Source: Heterobasidion occidentale
Lineage: Eukaryota; Basidiomycota; Agaricomycetes; Russulales; Bondarzewiaceae
Assembly: GCA_039111635.1 (NCBI GenBank)
Contig: JBCAQO010000011.1
Location: forward strand, 1,674,001-1,738,000
Reading direction: 5' to 3'
Length of the DNA stretch: 64,000 nt
The notes beneath the pieces were generated by a model that saw only the letters and a list, made by a program, of their open reading frames with translations, searched no databases and was not told the DNA's origin. Positions 13,041-25,640 of the stretch are shown here, in pieces. Position 1 is the first letter of the stretch; the number at the start of each line of letters is the position of its first letter. A program made the position numbers and the translations under genes.

Positions 13041-16000
13041 CTAAGCAGAGTCTTCTGTCGATGCAGGAAAGATCAGCTGACCTCCTTCGTAGGACATAGG
13101 AGCACACATATACGTGGATCCATCAGCGGCGTCTGACGGGAACGCGATCTCTTCGTCTAGATTATGATCCTCTCGTGTCGAGTTTGCAATGAAGTCAGCG
13201 ATTTTGCCACCATAGCCGAGTTTGCTGTAGCCAGTGGCAAGTGAGTCTGATGAATGGAATCCCCAATCTCTCCCGGGCACGAAACAATGCAGGTCGCGCG
13301 CACGGCAAATCCGCATCACCACCTCAAGCTCGTTTGCAGTATCGACGTCGGTGTGCGTCTTCTTATGTCCCGAAAGAAGGACGGCACTTTCCATCTCCTC
13401 TTTGAGATGGAGGAAATGATGGACGTGCATGGCGAGTACGTTTCGATACCACTCATCTCCGAATTCTTTTCCTTTGTGCTGAGCCAGTTCCTCCAGCCAA
13501 AAGTTGAAATGCTCTTGCATGAGGTCGAGCTCGTGAAAATGTCCGGGTTCGCCTTTCAAGTTGACTAACCAGTTGTTGAAGAGGGCGATACGAGTCGCCT
13601 CGGGGTACTCATAGGTAATGTTGCAGTACATCTCCAGGAGGTACTGCGTGTAGTTTGTGTTCCCTGCTCCGGTAAATGTGAAGATCCACAGCTGCGCAGA
13701 CGATGAGTCATGGTCATCTCGCAGAAGGGTAGATCGACTGACCTTGAGGACTTCCCATACACGACCAATGTCTCCATTTGCCACGGCATGGCATACCTCG
13801 AGAAACCAAATTCCATCCCTCATCAATAGGATGGAATTGGCAAGTGGCCAATCTCCTCTGAATTCCTTCTCGGCGCTGACTGGACCATGACCCGAAGTGT
13901 CTCTTCGGGATCCTGACGCGAAAGGCACATGCTCATCACCACACTCATCTGGAACCGGCGGGGCGATGAGCGCGCGCTCGTAGGCTTTAGTACTTGAATA
14001 TCTGCGGGCAAGAAGCTCCGCTTGTTTAAGGAGCTCAAGGAGTGTCGGGATCTCTTTTCTCGATGCTAGCGTCTCGAAATAATTGCCTAGATTGTCCGTG
14101 TGCAATAATACCCTGGGAATATGTAAGTCGTTGTTTTGAATATATCGAATGCATGTGATCTTACTCCCAGCAGTGCAGGATATGACCGCGCACTGTGATA
14201 TCCAGCAACCGCGCATTGGCATAGAAGTCGACCTTGCTCAGATCTGATGGCGTGGGACTATCGATTGCTCTTGCCATGAACCCGAGCGTCGATGGATCTG
14301 TTGGACTATCCAAGCCCCACAAGCCACGACAAATACGGCTGAGATCTGTCCATTTTGTGTGCCAAATTTCCAGCACGCCACGTATGAAGCGAAAGGACTT
14401 GAAGTTCCCGGTTTTGCTCGCCAGGTAAGCCTTGACCTTATTGATATTTGCAAAAGTTAACCCGTCTCCTGTGAAGAATGATATCTCATTTCGCTCTGTG
14501 GTTGCTTCGATGCCGGTCTGCATCAAAAAGTCCACAATTGCATCTTTGGCCCCATGCGGGGTGATCTCTTGCGCGCTATTGGTGCCAAGAGGATGCACGG
14601 TAGTATTTCGTTTCGGATTAATCTGGTGTTTGACACCGTCTTCTTGAAACAGGCTCGACACTGCTTTACGATATCCAGACAGAGCGGGGACATGTGTGAC
14701 AAGGGCCGCCAGCCAGTGATACGAGGCGATTCTCTTTAAGTGCTCGAAGTCTATGTTGTTGGCCAGTGATTCGACGGTAAGCTTTTCGCGTTCCCTTTTG
14801 GCATAGAGGTCTAAAATTGGCTGCAGTTTGAAGGCCCCTTCAGGGCAGTCTTCCATTTCTACGGCTGTTCCCCCGGTTCCAGTGATCATCCGATTCTCCC
14901 CTCCGAGGTTGCGCTTCCAGTGCCGTGCGTACACCTGAACATTATCCATAACTGTCATGTAGTGCATCTCACCGGACTGTGCCTGCTCTTGTAACATGGC
15001 GCGTTCCTCTTTGGCCATCTGGAGCAGTGCACGGCGAGTCGTGGAGAATGGTGTGCATTGCGCGAGTCGACTCCCGACGCGATATGTGGTATGATGAGCC
15101 TTTGATCCAAATAGTGCGATTGAGCGACAGAGAGGTAATAGATTTGCCCACTGATTTCTTGTATAGGCCAACTCTCCGATGATGCTTGTCAAGGCCTGCA
15201 TCAACAATATAGGTCAGTAGGATGTCAAGAGAGTTGTTTAAATGCTGCTCACAATCCATTTAGGCCGGTAACGACAGCCTGTTTGCTTGCGACGCTGTTT
15301 CGCTGGCTTTAGTGCCACAAACTTCGAAAGGACGTGCCAGGTGGTTGGTGCATGTGCTCGGTAGGTCCTGGACAGTGATTTGAACGAGAAATTTCTGACA
15401 ATCTCCCAGGAAACTGCTGTCCGTGAACCAATCGATTTCTCCTTGCTCTCGGGGAGAGTCTTGGTCTGATTGCTTGCAGATCGCCCTGCATGTGCAGTGC
15501 TGTTGGCCCCATCAGTGATCTCCTTCGTGGAAGTGCTTTCTTCAACAGTGCTCGAGCTCGGACTATCCTGATTATCCTGCATAGCTCCCACAGCGGCCGC
15601 CTGATCAACTTCGGTGAGTGGCACTTCTTCCTCATCATCCCATTCATCATCCGATCCGGACTCCATCTCTTCGGATGACAGGGCCGGTGGATCCTGCGGT
15701 ACCATGCTGGCCAAAGTTTCCACAAGGATAGGTGGTGCTCCATCATTCATTGGTGCTTCTGGCTGTGACGGGGGATTCTGTGAAGAAACCATTGCTTTTG
15801 GCTGTTTCTGCGATGCTCGAACACGGAGACCAGATTTCTCGGAGGCTAGATAAGTAGATTCCTTCACCATCTGAGCCACGACAAGATTCAACGCCCATGT
15901 AGAAAGCGAGGGTCGCGCATAACCTATTGATGTTGCAGCGGCATCGGTTGAGAAGTACTGCTGTGCCTCAGGATGTGCGTACGGCGGTCGTGCCGCTTTG

Positions 16001-16428
16001 CTACGATATATTAGTTCCACAATATCGCAAGGCACGTAGTCCGTACTTCCGGAGAGGAACTTGGTAACCATTTGTCGATGGCGGTCTGTGCGTATGGTCT
16101 TTGCTTTTCCCTTGTCGTTTTGCTTGTCACTTGTGTTTGCTGCCGATTTTTGTTTTTGTTCTGCAAACAGCTTGTACAAGAACTCCCCAAGACTCCAGTC
16201 AGCCTTTTGGATCTCGCCAAGAATTTCATGAAGCTTTTGGGCATCAGATCGTCGTTCGGTGTATTTACGAGTCTTGCGGGGCTGCTTTTCAGCGGTATCT
16301 TGGACATTTTGCACGGGCCAGCTGTGTTCCGGGAGTGTTCCTCTGGGATTTGTCTCTTGGTAGAAAGGGGAAAGTTCGAAAAAATGATTGAGGGTATCCT
16401 GGCGAGTGTTTTGGGATGGGGTTTGCAT
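13041..16428 (-). CDS. DUF6589 domain protein
   Basis: Four exons on the minus strand with introns 15196-15252, 14113-14164 and 13692-13742. The last is 51 nt with no stop, so it can be read through. Exon 1 (ATG at 16428; an upstream in-frame ATG at 16473 is possible) codes a Lys-rich and then acidic, low-complexity N-terminal region. The conserved part (15195 to 13041) matches my memory of DUF6589: ALTSIIGELAYTRNQWANL, MTVMDNVQVYARHWKRN, the long helical middle, and C-terminal WIFTFTGAGNTNYTQYLLE with FNNWLVNLKGEPGHFHELDL. Function unknown. The domain is widespread and multi-copy in Agaricomycetes, which suggests repeat or selfish behaviour (inference). It is convergent with the RecQ-like helicase; the two stops are 24 bp apart. 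No frame breaks were seen. Confidence 0.8.
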
Positions 16429-16504
16429 GATTGTTATGTCGCAGATATGTTTTACATTGGTCCACTTTGCCATGTAGCTACGTATGATAATAATGCTGAC
16501 AAGA

Positions 16505-16522
16505 GCGTCAGCTAGCTGACGC
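16505..16522. repeat. 18 bp perfect palindrome
   Basis: GCGTCAGCTAGCTGACGC is its own reverse complement. It lies about 80 bp upstream of the DUF6589 start codon, so it could bind a dimeric regulator or form a cruciform. Confidence 0.6.
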
Positions 16523-17630
16523 ACAAAGGCTTATTAAGCACGGCATTCTTCGGCATGAGCTTGAAAACTCTTGAGCGAGCTCGGCTAACGCCGAATTCCC
16601 GACTACCTGCAAGACCCCTGCATTTGGAAGCAGACCTTAAACGCAGAACGACTATCTTCTGCGTTAGGTCAGCAACGGAGACTATGGCAGTACTGTAGTT
16701 GAAGAAAGCAAAATGCGCCGTGCCAGACTAGGTCGTGCGCCAAACACACGAAAAACAATTTTTGTCACGCCCCTTGTCACGCCGCGCCTGCTCCCAGCCA
16801 GACCATCGACAATCTTCCTTTCCTCATCATCACTTCATCTCCTCGTTTTCTCCTAGAAGCAGCCCATCAACCGAATTTTGACACATTTTCCAATCCTTCC
16901 CCCAAAAGATCCGCTCATCGACCCCACGATCACCTCGCGATCCTTTCCCGTTTGGTTTTCACTCGCAGCATCCCTGTCGAAATCACCCACGGAAGCCAGG
17001 AAATGCCTACCGAGATGATCAGACCCCCGTCTGGTATACGCGCATGATTATGTGTAAGTTCACATAGATGAGGCGTGTCGTACATGCTGGTAGCAACAGT
17101 GTTCAGGGAGCGGCATTGAGCGAGGGCTTATCTCTGCTGGTGAGTACTTTTTGTACTTGTCGCAGAAGAAGCTTCGTACGTGGATGCTGACGTTGTGCAT
17201 AACATGGTCATCTCGTCGTCATGCATCAGGCGAGCATGTGATGATGATAAATGGTCGACTAGCGCTCATACATTGTAAATGCAGTTGCCTCAGAGATCGT
17301 CGCCTCCGTGTTTCCCGACCACTACGCGTTTCCCTTTCACTTGGATTGCATCGCGCACGACTAGGGCAGATTGTTGACATTGTATACGGTACGTGTTATA
17401 TCTCACGCAACAGCTCTCTCTTCCACGCACTCTGGAAAGGTACGTTATTCGCTTTTTCATAGCCCTATCAGAAAGGAGCGATGAACGGTATTCTGCGCGC
17501 AAATTCTTTAGTCAACGTCACTAGAATGTCGCCAAGTACGTACGCACACAGGGAGTCCTTGAGCGCATCCATCAGTCTAGGTATCATGCATTGCTTCATG
17601 ACTTCAATCAACTGGAAACAACCTTGCGAC
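16523..17630. other. Intergenic, no supported gene
   Basis: Upstream region between the DUF6589 gene and a possible gene. It is C/T-rich at 16790-16990, as in fungal promoters and leaders, and has tandem TGTCACGCC-type words near 16770-16790. Short open stretches around 17150-17450 could not be joined into a gene. Confidence 0.4.
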
Positions 17631-17639
17631 CGGCCTAGT

Positions 17640-18693
17640 TTTTGTTCCAGTTGATTTTAAGCCAGTTCAAGAGTATGTGCTAAACAATATCCAGCATACG
17701 ATTCCGCTCAGAAAGCTGACTTCAAGAGATGGCCAGCGAAAACCTCCCTACGAGGAACGCAGCGCCGCATTCGCGCAGATCATCCGTTCCCTATTCTCAT
17801 AGCAAATCCCTTCACGCCGAAACTGCAGTCAATGTCAGTAGGGTTCTCAATCGCTATCGTCACTGGACTGGAATATTTGGAGCAGGTAATCTGTGTCACA
17901 GCTATTGCCCGTTTTTAAAGTCTGAAACGCAGCTCTAGGCAGATATAGTCCAGTCTACCCATGTAACAAAGTCTGGTATTTAAACTCTTACTGTGCGGTA
18001 TGCCACCGCAGCGCGATTCTTGAATAATCAAAAGGAGAAAGACAGGGGGCGAGCCATGATCATATCACCCTGATGACTCGCTTACACCACTCGGGGTTTT
18101 TTTACTATTAGATGCAGATCGTTGACATGAGAAAGAATATGCCCAATCCTGGGAAGACAAGGAATATGTTCAGACTACACGCAATTCTTGATCAGTTCCT
18201 GGAGATATGTCGTTATGTTCTCCCCAACTAATTGCGCTCTACTACTTCGACCGCCTTCCAGACAATCACCGACCCATCTCACGAGGCGGTGTCTCCCAGC
18301 TCAATCGCGGGTCAACCAGGTTCGTCGACACAACGAAGCCTGCAATGTCGAGGGATCGTCCAAGCCCCTCGATTGATGAGTTTTCAGGACTTTCCAGGAT
18401 GTCAAACTCAGGAGCACGCAGACAGCGATAGCGCAAATGAAAATACAGATGGAGACAGCGACAACAAAGATTTCGACGATCGTGATCAGCACGACGACGC
18501 CCTCAGTCACACCATCGAGAACGAGAGAAGTGACGAAGGGGGTGACGCTGAGGAGAATGAGGAAGGTGACAAGGAGAATGAGGAGAGTGATCAGGAGAAC
18601 GGGGAAGGTGACGAGGGAGACGAAGAGCACTCGCAAGGAGGATATGGCGCAGACAAAAACATGAGTAACCCGACATTTGTCTTCCATGAATGA
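17640..18693 (+). other. Possible hypothetical gene with acidic repeat tail
   Basis: A stretch at about 17690-17880 reads as protein (AYDSAQKADFKRWPAK to SIAIVTGLEYLEQ) and ends at a GT donor. Further on, 18232-18693 is open for 153 codons; after about 18420 it is almost all Asp, Glu, Asn, Ser and Gly with short repeats (EENEEGDKENEESDQENGEG) and stops at TGA 18691. Acidic repeat tracts of this kind also occur in the DUF6532-like gene near 46250. I cannot connect the pieces into one gene model or identify a family. The open frame may be kept open by composition alone. Confidence 0.25.
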
Positions 18694-19089
18694 TCTTAGA
18701 GCGCGTACGAGCTATTGCTTCCGGTCGCAGGAGCTGAATTCATAGTTTGTGAATGACGGGGAAGAATGAAGAAAGCACCCCAATTAGAGTTGGCACACAG
18801 GAAAACACGTTTCAAGTTGTTACGGAAGCAGGTTGGACCACCGGGTGCGTCTGAGGATAGAGAGAGATCGAGTGCACATTCATTTTATCATAGCCTACAT
18901 ACCTTTGCACGTTCAAACGTTCAAGTTCCTGATATCTGCGAACTGGCCCGCCGGGAGGGAAGGAAAAACTCTCCAACGCAACCAGATACAATTTTGACGC
19001 GGAGCCTAGATATGTTCCGAGTGCGGTATGGAAGGTGCCGAGTTCCGACCTGAACTGAACCCTCGCCCATCTCTTGCCGGCCAGTGACC

Positions 19090-22000
19090 ATGAAAGAAAC
19101 CGTATCCCCCTCCGTACCCAAAGTAATGTACGTACCGTTGATGCCAATGACGCAAGGGTGTGCTAATTAGTTTCAACAAGAAAACACCTGCAGTTCACAA
19201 CATTCAATACACAGGATATTGTCAAAATCTCAGAATTTGAGGTCACACATCGTGACTTGTATACAGCAAACTCTGAGCGTGCACCGGCAAAGGACGGGGT
19301 GTTAGATCGACGGCTGGTACGTGAGCATTTATTGTATCAGTAAATCGAACTAAGGTACACCTCAGGGTACGGCGGAGAAAGCTGCATTCTGTGAGACGTG
19401 CGGACTGAACTCAGTCGACTGTGTCGGCCACTACGCGTACATCAAGCTCGTCGTCCCTGTCTTTCACATCGGTTACTTCAAGCATACAATTGGCGTCCTT
19501 CAATGTATATGCAAGGTGCGTTTCATCTATATATCGCTACAATCTGCTCTAACTTCCACGTAAGACTTGTGCACGAGTGCTTCTCGAGGAATCTGAGCGC
19601 CGTGCGTTTCTCAAGCGCTTCCGCCGTCCCAACCTTGAGAATGTACATCGTCTTGCAATTGTCAAAGCATTGAACACTGCTGCACGCAAGAAGATCTATT
19701 GCCCATTCTGTTCCGCAATAAATGGCGTTGTAAAAAAGGCAGGGGCGCTGAAGGTCATCCATGATAAATTTAGGGCGAAGAAGACGGCAGATGATTTGGA
19801 GAAGTGGAAGGGGACGTTTGCATCAGCGATTGCAGCCCAAAAAGAGTTGGGGATGTACATTCACAAAACCGTACACGAGGATCTAAATCCCCTCAAGGCC
19901 TTAGACTTGTTCAAAAGGATATCGGATGAGGTACGTTGCTCGCGGCGATACAGGATGTATTCTGATGACATTATCAGGATTGTGAACTCCTTGGCCTACG
20001 CCCGGAGCACAATCGACCGGAGGAATATATCTGGCAGTATATATCTGTCCCTCCTGTTTGCATACGTCCATCTGTTGCCCAAGACGGTGCCTCAAACGAG
20101 GATGACCTCACTGTCAAGTTGACCGAAATTGTCTTCACGAACGCCCTTCTCAAGCAAGGTATCGCGAAGGGTGCGCCTACCGCGCAGTTCATGGTGCGTT
20201 TGCCTCCGGTGCAGAAGACAATGTCATCTAACTGGCCTGTAGGAGCAATGGGAATTCTTGCAGCTTTCCGTAGCTATGTACATCAACTCGGAAATGCCCG
20301 GCGTCCCTTCACAAATGGGCCAGAAACCCATTCGTGGATTCTGTCAGCGGCTCAAGGGGAAGCAGGGTCGCTTTCGGGGTAATCTGTCAGGGAAGCGCGT
20401 TGACTTCTCCGGTCGCACCGTTATTTCCCCTGACCCCAACTTGCGTATCGACGAAGTCGCGGTGCCCGAGCGGATTGCCAAGATCCTTACCTACCCAGAG
20501 CGCGTTACAATGTTCAATATCGAGAAACTCCGCCAGGCAGTACGGAATGGGTGCGATGTTCATCCGGGTGCGAACTATGTGACAGCGAGCACCAGCGGCT
20601 TCAAAAAGTACCTCAAGTTCGGGAACCGGAATGCGATCGCAGATGGCCTGCGGTATGGCGACGTTGTTGAGCGACATATTGTCGATGGTGACGTGGCACT
20701 GTTCAACCGCCAGCCAAGTCTACATAAGGTATATCAGTTACTCAGACCCACGACTAAGCTGATACTTATTATGCTACTAGATCTCCATTATGTGTCACAG
20801 GGTATGTCATTGAATCGATATGACTATTTTCGTGGCCCTCACCCCCGGGTCCCGACACTAGGTTAGAGTTCGACCATGGCGGACGTTCCGCCTCAACGAG
20901 TGCGTATGTGGACCATACAACGCCGACTTCGACGGAGATGAGATGAACCTGCGTACGCGCTTTTGCAGTTCTCGTTAATATTCCCGCATTGACCTACAGC
21001 CTGTAGATATTCCTCAGACGGAAGAAGCTCGCACTGAGGCTCTCGAACTCATGAGCGTTAAAAAAAACACCGTCACTCCGCGGAATGGCGAGCCTGTAAT
21101 TGCAGCAATCCAAGATTTCATCACAGCTTCGTATCTCCTCAGCCTACGTGATAACTTTCTCGATCGGCGTCAATTCACACAAATTTGCTCCTACTTGGCT
21201 GACGCTGACCTCCATATCGATATTCCTCCACCTACTATCTGGAAGCCGGTGCAGCTATGGACGGGTAAACAAGTATTCAACGTGCTCATGCGGCCAAACA
21301 AGCGGTCGAACGTCTTGGTCAACGTCGAAAGCAGGTGCAAAGAGATGATCAAGCCAAATGCAAAATGCTACTCGATCAGGATGCATACGGTTGCGCCAGA
21401 TCTATCTCCAAATGACGGCTGGTTGGTTATTGTCAACAGCGAGATCATGTGTGGTGTGGTGGACAAAGCGATCGTTGGAGGTGGGAAGAAAACGTCGATG
21501 TTCAGTGTCATCCTGAGAGATTATGGGCATGAAGTGGCCGCAGTGACCATGAATCGGCTGGCTAAGCTCTCTGCACGGTGGTTAGGTGCGCGTGCCACTC
21601 TCTCATCCTAGTGAAGTTGACTCAAATCCTTCGCAGCAAATTTTGGCTTTTCGTTAGGTATCAACGATGTCATCCCCGGTCCCATTCTTTCCCACAAAAA
21701 GGACGAGCTTGTCGAAACTGCGTATGCAAAATGTTTGGACTTAATCACGCTTGCCAAGATGGGAAAGCTTAACAACAAGCCCGGATGTAACCAGGAGCAG
21801 ACTCTTGAGAGCGAGATCGCGGGAGTACTGAACAAGGTTCGTGACGATGTCGCGGCCATTTGTATGAAGGAGTTAAGCCGACACAATGCGCCACTAATCA
21901 TGGCAACATGCGGTTCGAAAGGTCTGCTGCCGTTTATTTAATATACAAACCCTTGTTTTGTATGTAGCTCCAACTCACGATATGCACAGGCTCCACCGTC

Positions 22001-24404
22001 AACGTTTGTCAGATGGTCTCATGCGTCGGGCAACAAATTATCTCCGGTCAGCGCATTCCTGATGGCTTTCAGGACCGCACCCTTCCGCACTTTCCGAAGA
22101 AGTCGCGAGAGCCGCCATCCAAGGGGTTCGTTCGCAATTCGTTCTACTCGGGCCTCTCCCCGACAGAGTTCTTCCACCACGCTATGACTGGACGCGATGG
22201 CCTTACTGACACTGCGGTGAAGACAGCGGAAACAGGGTATATGCAACGACGGCTGATGAAGGCCATGGAAGACCTGACAACGCACTATGATCTGTCAGTG
22301 AGGAATGCGGTGGGAGGCGTGGTGCAGTTTACATTTGGTGGCGATGGGTTGGATCCAGCATGTTTGGAGGGCGATTCGCAGCCAATTGATTTTGTGCGAG
22401 CGTGGAAACACGCCAGAGTGCGTCAAACCTCTTTGCGGTCATGTTTTTTCCTTCAACAGCCTTGATACAGGCTACTACTTTACGCTCAGCGCGTGGCTTG
22501 CTTCCGTACGAGATCATGGAAATCGTGGACCAAGAACTTTCGCAGCCGAAGTTCCTACGCGATTGCACGGCGGTCTACATTGCAACTATTCGCAACTTTA
22601 TTCAAGATCATGTTATTCAGCCCCTGGTTGATGCACGAAGGAGCCGCGGAATGTTCGAGGCTCTGGAGCGCAACAGCGAGTGGGATGAGGACACCGACTT
22701 GTCGATAGGCGCGTCAGGTAAACGTAGCCGCTGGATAATCATGATTATTGGTTCGCTAAACTAGTTAGCATGCAGACGCGGATGAAGCCTTTGTTGACAA
22801 GATATCCAGGATTACGCAGGAGCAACTGACGACATTTCTCTATATGGCTTGGATAAAGTACACCAAAGCAAAAATCGAGCCTGGTATACCCATTCTCCTC
22901 TTCCCTCTCCAGCCTACATTGACCTATGCCTTTCTCGCGATAGGATCCACCGTTGGCGCTGTTGGCGCTCAGTCTATCGGCGAGCCTGGCACTCAGATGA
23001 CGCTCAAGACGTTCCATTTTGCTGGCGTCGCAACCATGAATGTCACACTCGGCGTACCACGAATAAAAGAGATCATAAATGCGGCCAAGATTATTAACAC
23101 CTATCATCAGCTGCAAGCTCGTCACAGCGGACTCGGAGGCCTCGGCTCGGATCGTGAAGGGAAGATTAGAAAAGACGCTTCTGGGAGATGTGAGTGCTGT
23201 AATGCATCGCCATCATCTAGGTGTCATTTTCAGGACGCCTTATGTCTGCCCCGCAGGTTGCAGCAGTGATAGAAGAGGCTTGGGCACCTGAGTACATGTA
23301 CGTTGGTGTCCTCATTGACATGGAAAGCGTGCAGAAGCTCCAGGTTCGTGGTCCTCTTTATCGCAACGGAGAACGCTCAATATCAACAACATGTTAGCTT
23401 GAATTGACTCTTGACGATGTCAAGTGGGCGATCGTTGCCTCCCGGAAGCTCAAGATTAAGCAAGAGGTCAGTGTAGCATCTACTTACATGACAATCTGTA
23501 TCTGATGGTCAGCAGAGTATAACTATTCTCCCTCTTCGAAATCGTCTCAGAATATACATCGACGGGCTCGATAAATATTACCGCATGTGCGAAATCAAAC
23601 GAGCTCTACCCAGCATTGTAGTAAAGGTAGATCTTGCCACTCACAGCCTTCGAACACACCTCACTCTCCCTGCTCAGGGTGTTGCTACGATCTCGCGTGC
23701 GGTTATCAATAAGATCGAGCGTGACAACGAGCGCGGCAAGAAGGGCAACAACGAGCTACTCGTCGAGGGATGTGGCTTGAAGAAGGTCATGGTGACTGAA
23801 GGTCTGACCGAGTCGCTTGCTGCAAACATAACTTAGCCTAAAAGAATACTTTTCAGGCATTGTTGGAGAACAGGTGACGACCAATCATGTGATTGAGGCC
23901 GCACAGGTTCTAGGTATCGAATCCGCGCGACAAACAATTATCGACGAGATCCAGTTCACGATGCAGTCGCATGGGATGAGCATCGATCCTCGGCATGTCA
24001 TGCTGCTTGGAGATATCATGACCTATAAGGTCTGTCTGATTTTCTTTGATTCGACCTTCACCAAACCACAACACATTTCAATTGCACAGGGCGAAGTACT
24101 GGGCATCACCCGCTTCGGTGTGGCGAAAATGAAGGACAGCGTCCTGATGCTCGCGTCGTTTGAGAAGACGACGGACCACCTGTTTGATGCGTCAGCATGT
24201 AGCAAGATGGATAGTATCGCCGGTGTGTCTGAAAGCATCATCATGGGAAACCCAGCTGCCAATTTCGGGACGTCCATGTATGTCCTGTTTCTTGCTTGCT
24301 AATTCCTGCTTTATCGACCTGACCTCTATGACAGGCCTGCGTTGATTTCTCCCGCCCCGGCGCTGAGCAAGCCGCGGAAGCTGTTATTCGAAAGTTCTCT
24401 TTGA
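19090..24404 (+). CDS. RPC1: RNA polymerase III largest subunit (RPC1/RPO31)
   Basis: Catalytic beta'-like subunit of nuclear RNA polymerase III, which transcribes tRNA and 5S rRNA genes. The N-terminal [18 protein letters not shown], zinc ligands CETCG and [21 protein letters not shown], the catalytic Mg-binding [10 protein letters not shown] (about 20920-20947), the trigger-loop region [20 protein letters not shown] (22950-23010) and the C-terminal [25 protein letters not shown] are all present. Twenty introns: 19128-19180, 19317-19365, 19516-19564, 19931-19977, 20194-20242, 20729-20780, 20802-20861, 20953-21006, 21586-21636, 21922-21989, 22418-22470, 22718-22775, 22884-22943, 23190-23256, 23344-23397, 23467-23515, 23627-23677, 23802-23856, 24030-24089, 24278-24334. 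Exon 7 (20781-20801) is only 21 nt. The product would be about 1,400 residues, normal for the family. A frame change at about 23093-23106 is best explained by two lost bases; otherwise the gene looks intact. Confidence 0.92.
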
Positions 24405-24943
24405 AATCTATGCTTTTTTTTGTCTTCAATCTTGGTAAATGAATGTATATCAGGCCGATTCCTTAATTATGTCCCAGAAATACAGGGTAAGAGCCTGATA
24501 AAGAGACGCCGAGGAGCCATGCATATTACAGACTGTATGTAGAGACACTGAGGTTGGTACACATCGGAGAAGAATTTCGCCTGGATATGCTATTGTTGCG
24601 TGATGTGTCCTCAGACTGTGTATATAGGGCCCAGGCTGATCATTCGCGCGCATTTACATGCTATACGCGAGATAATGTTACCTATACAATGAAAATTCGC
24701 TTTGGGTGGACATCGAGACCCAGTTCCATCATGATAAACGCAAACGCAAATATATGTTGATTCAGAACTAGTCGTACATCAAAAATTGTCAGGAGTCGGT
24801 ACAAATAGCAAACACATAGGACAATACTGCATTCTTAATGCCGGCTCGACGGGGTCAGTGAGAAGCGCTGGAAGGGAATGACGGTCAAGCCTGGATATGA
24901 AACACTTAAAGGAGGAGCACTCGCCGACGGAGGAGCATCGACA
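24405..24943. other. Intergenic, no gene seen
   Basis: Region between the convergent polymerase gene and the next minus-strand gene. It is A/T-rich and contains only short open stretches. It probably holds both 3' untranslated regions. Confidence 0.5.
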
Positions 24944-25640
24944 TTAAACATGAACATGGTTCAAAACAATATGCCTGCCTCGTTCCGGCATGCAGTGAGA
25001 GTTGCACCTGCATCCATCAATCTTGTTGGGACCATAGTACCAAGCTGTAGGGATGCTGGATCCCTGAAAATGGACAGAACGATTGAGAGTGGTCAGCTGC
25101 CACATAACACGCGACCATGGAATATAAAAACTCACATTGTCCGGTTTGGAGAGCAGATTGATGTTCGCCCTCCCGACCGTGAATTCGAGGGTCTCGTCAA
25201 TGTCAGCCCCAGGACGGATTCGAAGTCCAAGAACCCCGCTAATACCGTGGTTGTGGATGACCTTGTAGGCATCCTTGAGAAACGCCCGAGCGGCTGCATT
25301 GTCAATTGACGGTATGTCGTTTCCTTCCCCCTTAGGCACGAAGATATACTCGGAAGGAACAACACCTTCGCCCTCAGTAAAAATCCAAGACGAGGGAACA
25401 ACGAACCCGAGTCCAACGGCTCGGGCACTGTTTATGGCAGTCTCCTTCCAGGGAGTTGAAGTCAGCCCAGATGCCACAACCCGTTCATCGGCATCCATAT
25501 CAAAGTGACGGTGAAGCAGAGTCAAGCCGAACCTTCATCAGGAAAACGTCAAAATACTTTTTGAAACTTACAGGGCTTGGGCAAGGCTGTAAGTCTCGGA
25601 AAGTGCGCCAAAGCTTTCGAGAAGATCCTACTTACCCAGG
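24944..25640 (-). CDS. Conserved fungal hypothetical protein (LLHRHF family)
   Basis: Small protein of unknown function. The exon 25532-25136 carries FGLTLLHRHFDMDADERVVASG and AVGLGFVVPSSWIFTEGEG; it is preceded by an exon ending at 25572 (LSETYSLAQAL), joined across a GTAAGT/AAG intron 25533-25571. A 72 nt stopless intron may lie at 25064-25135, leading to a last exon with GCRCNSHC and stop at 24944. The LLHRHF motif recurs, from memory, in many agaricomycete hypothetical proteins. The 5' end is not resolved: GNLPG-like coding at about 25650-25636 runs into TAA before the frame used downstream, so either a small intron or an indel is present. No signal peptide or membrane segment is visible. 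Confidence 0.5.

Noticed and set aside
18301..18687. Minus-strand hydrophobic frame opposite the acidic repeat (18301-18687)
   Set aside because: Its Leu/Val/Phe runs are the antisense of Glu/Asp codons, an artefact of composition.
20800..20870. A frame break in the polymerase gene near 20800
   Set aside because: A 21-nt exon with proper splice sites on both sides explains the change of phase.
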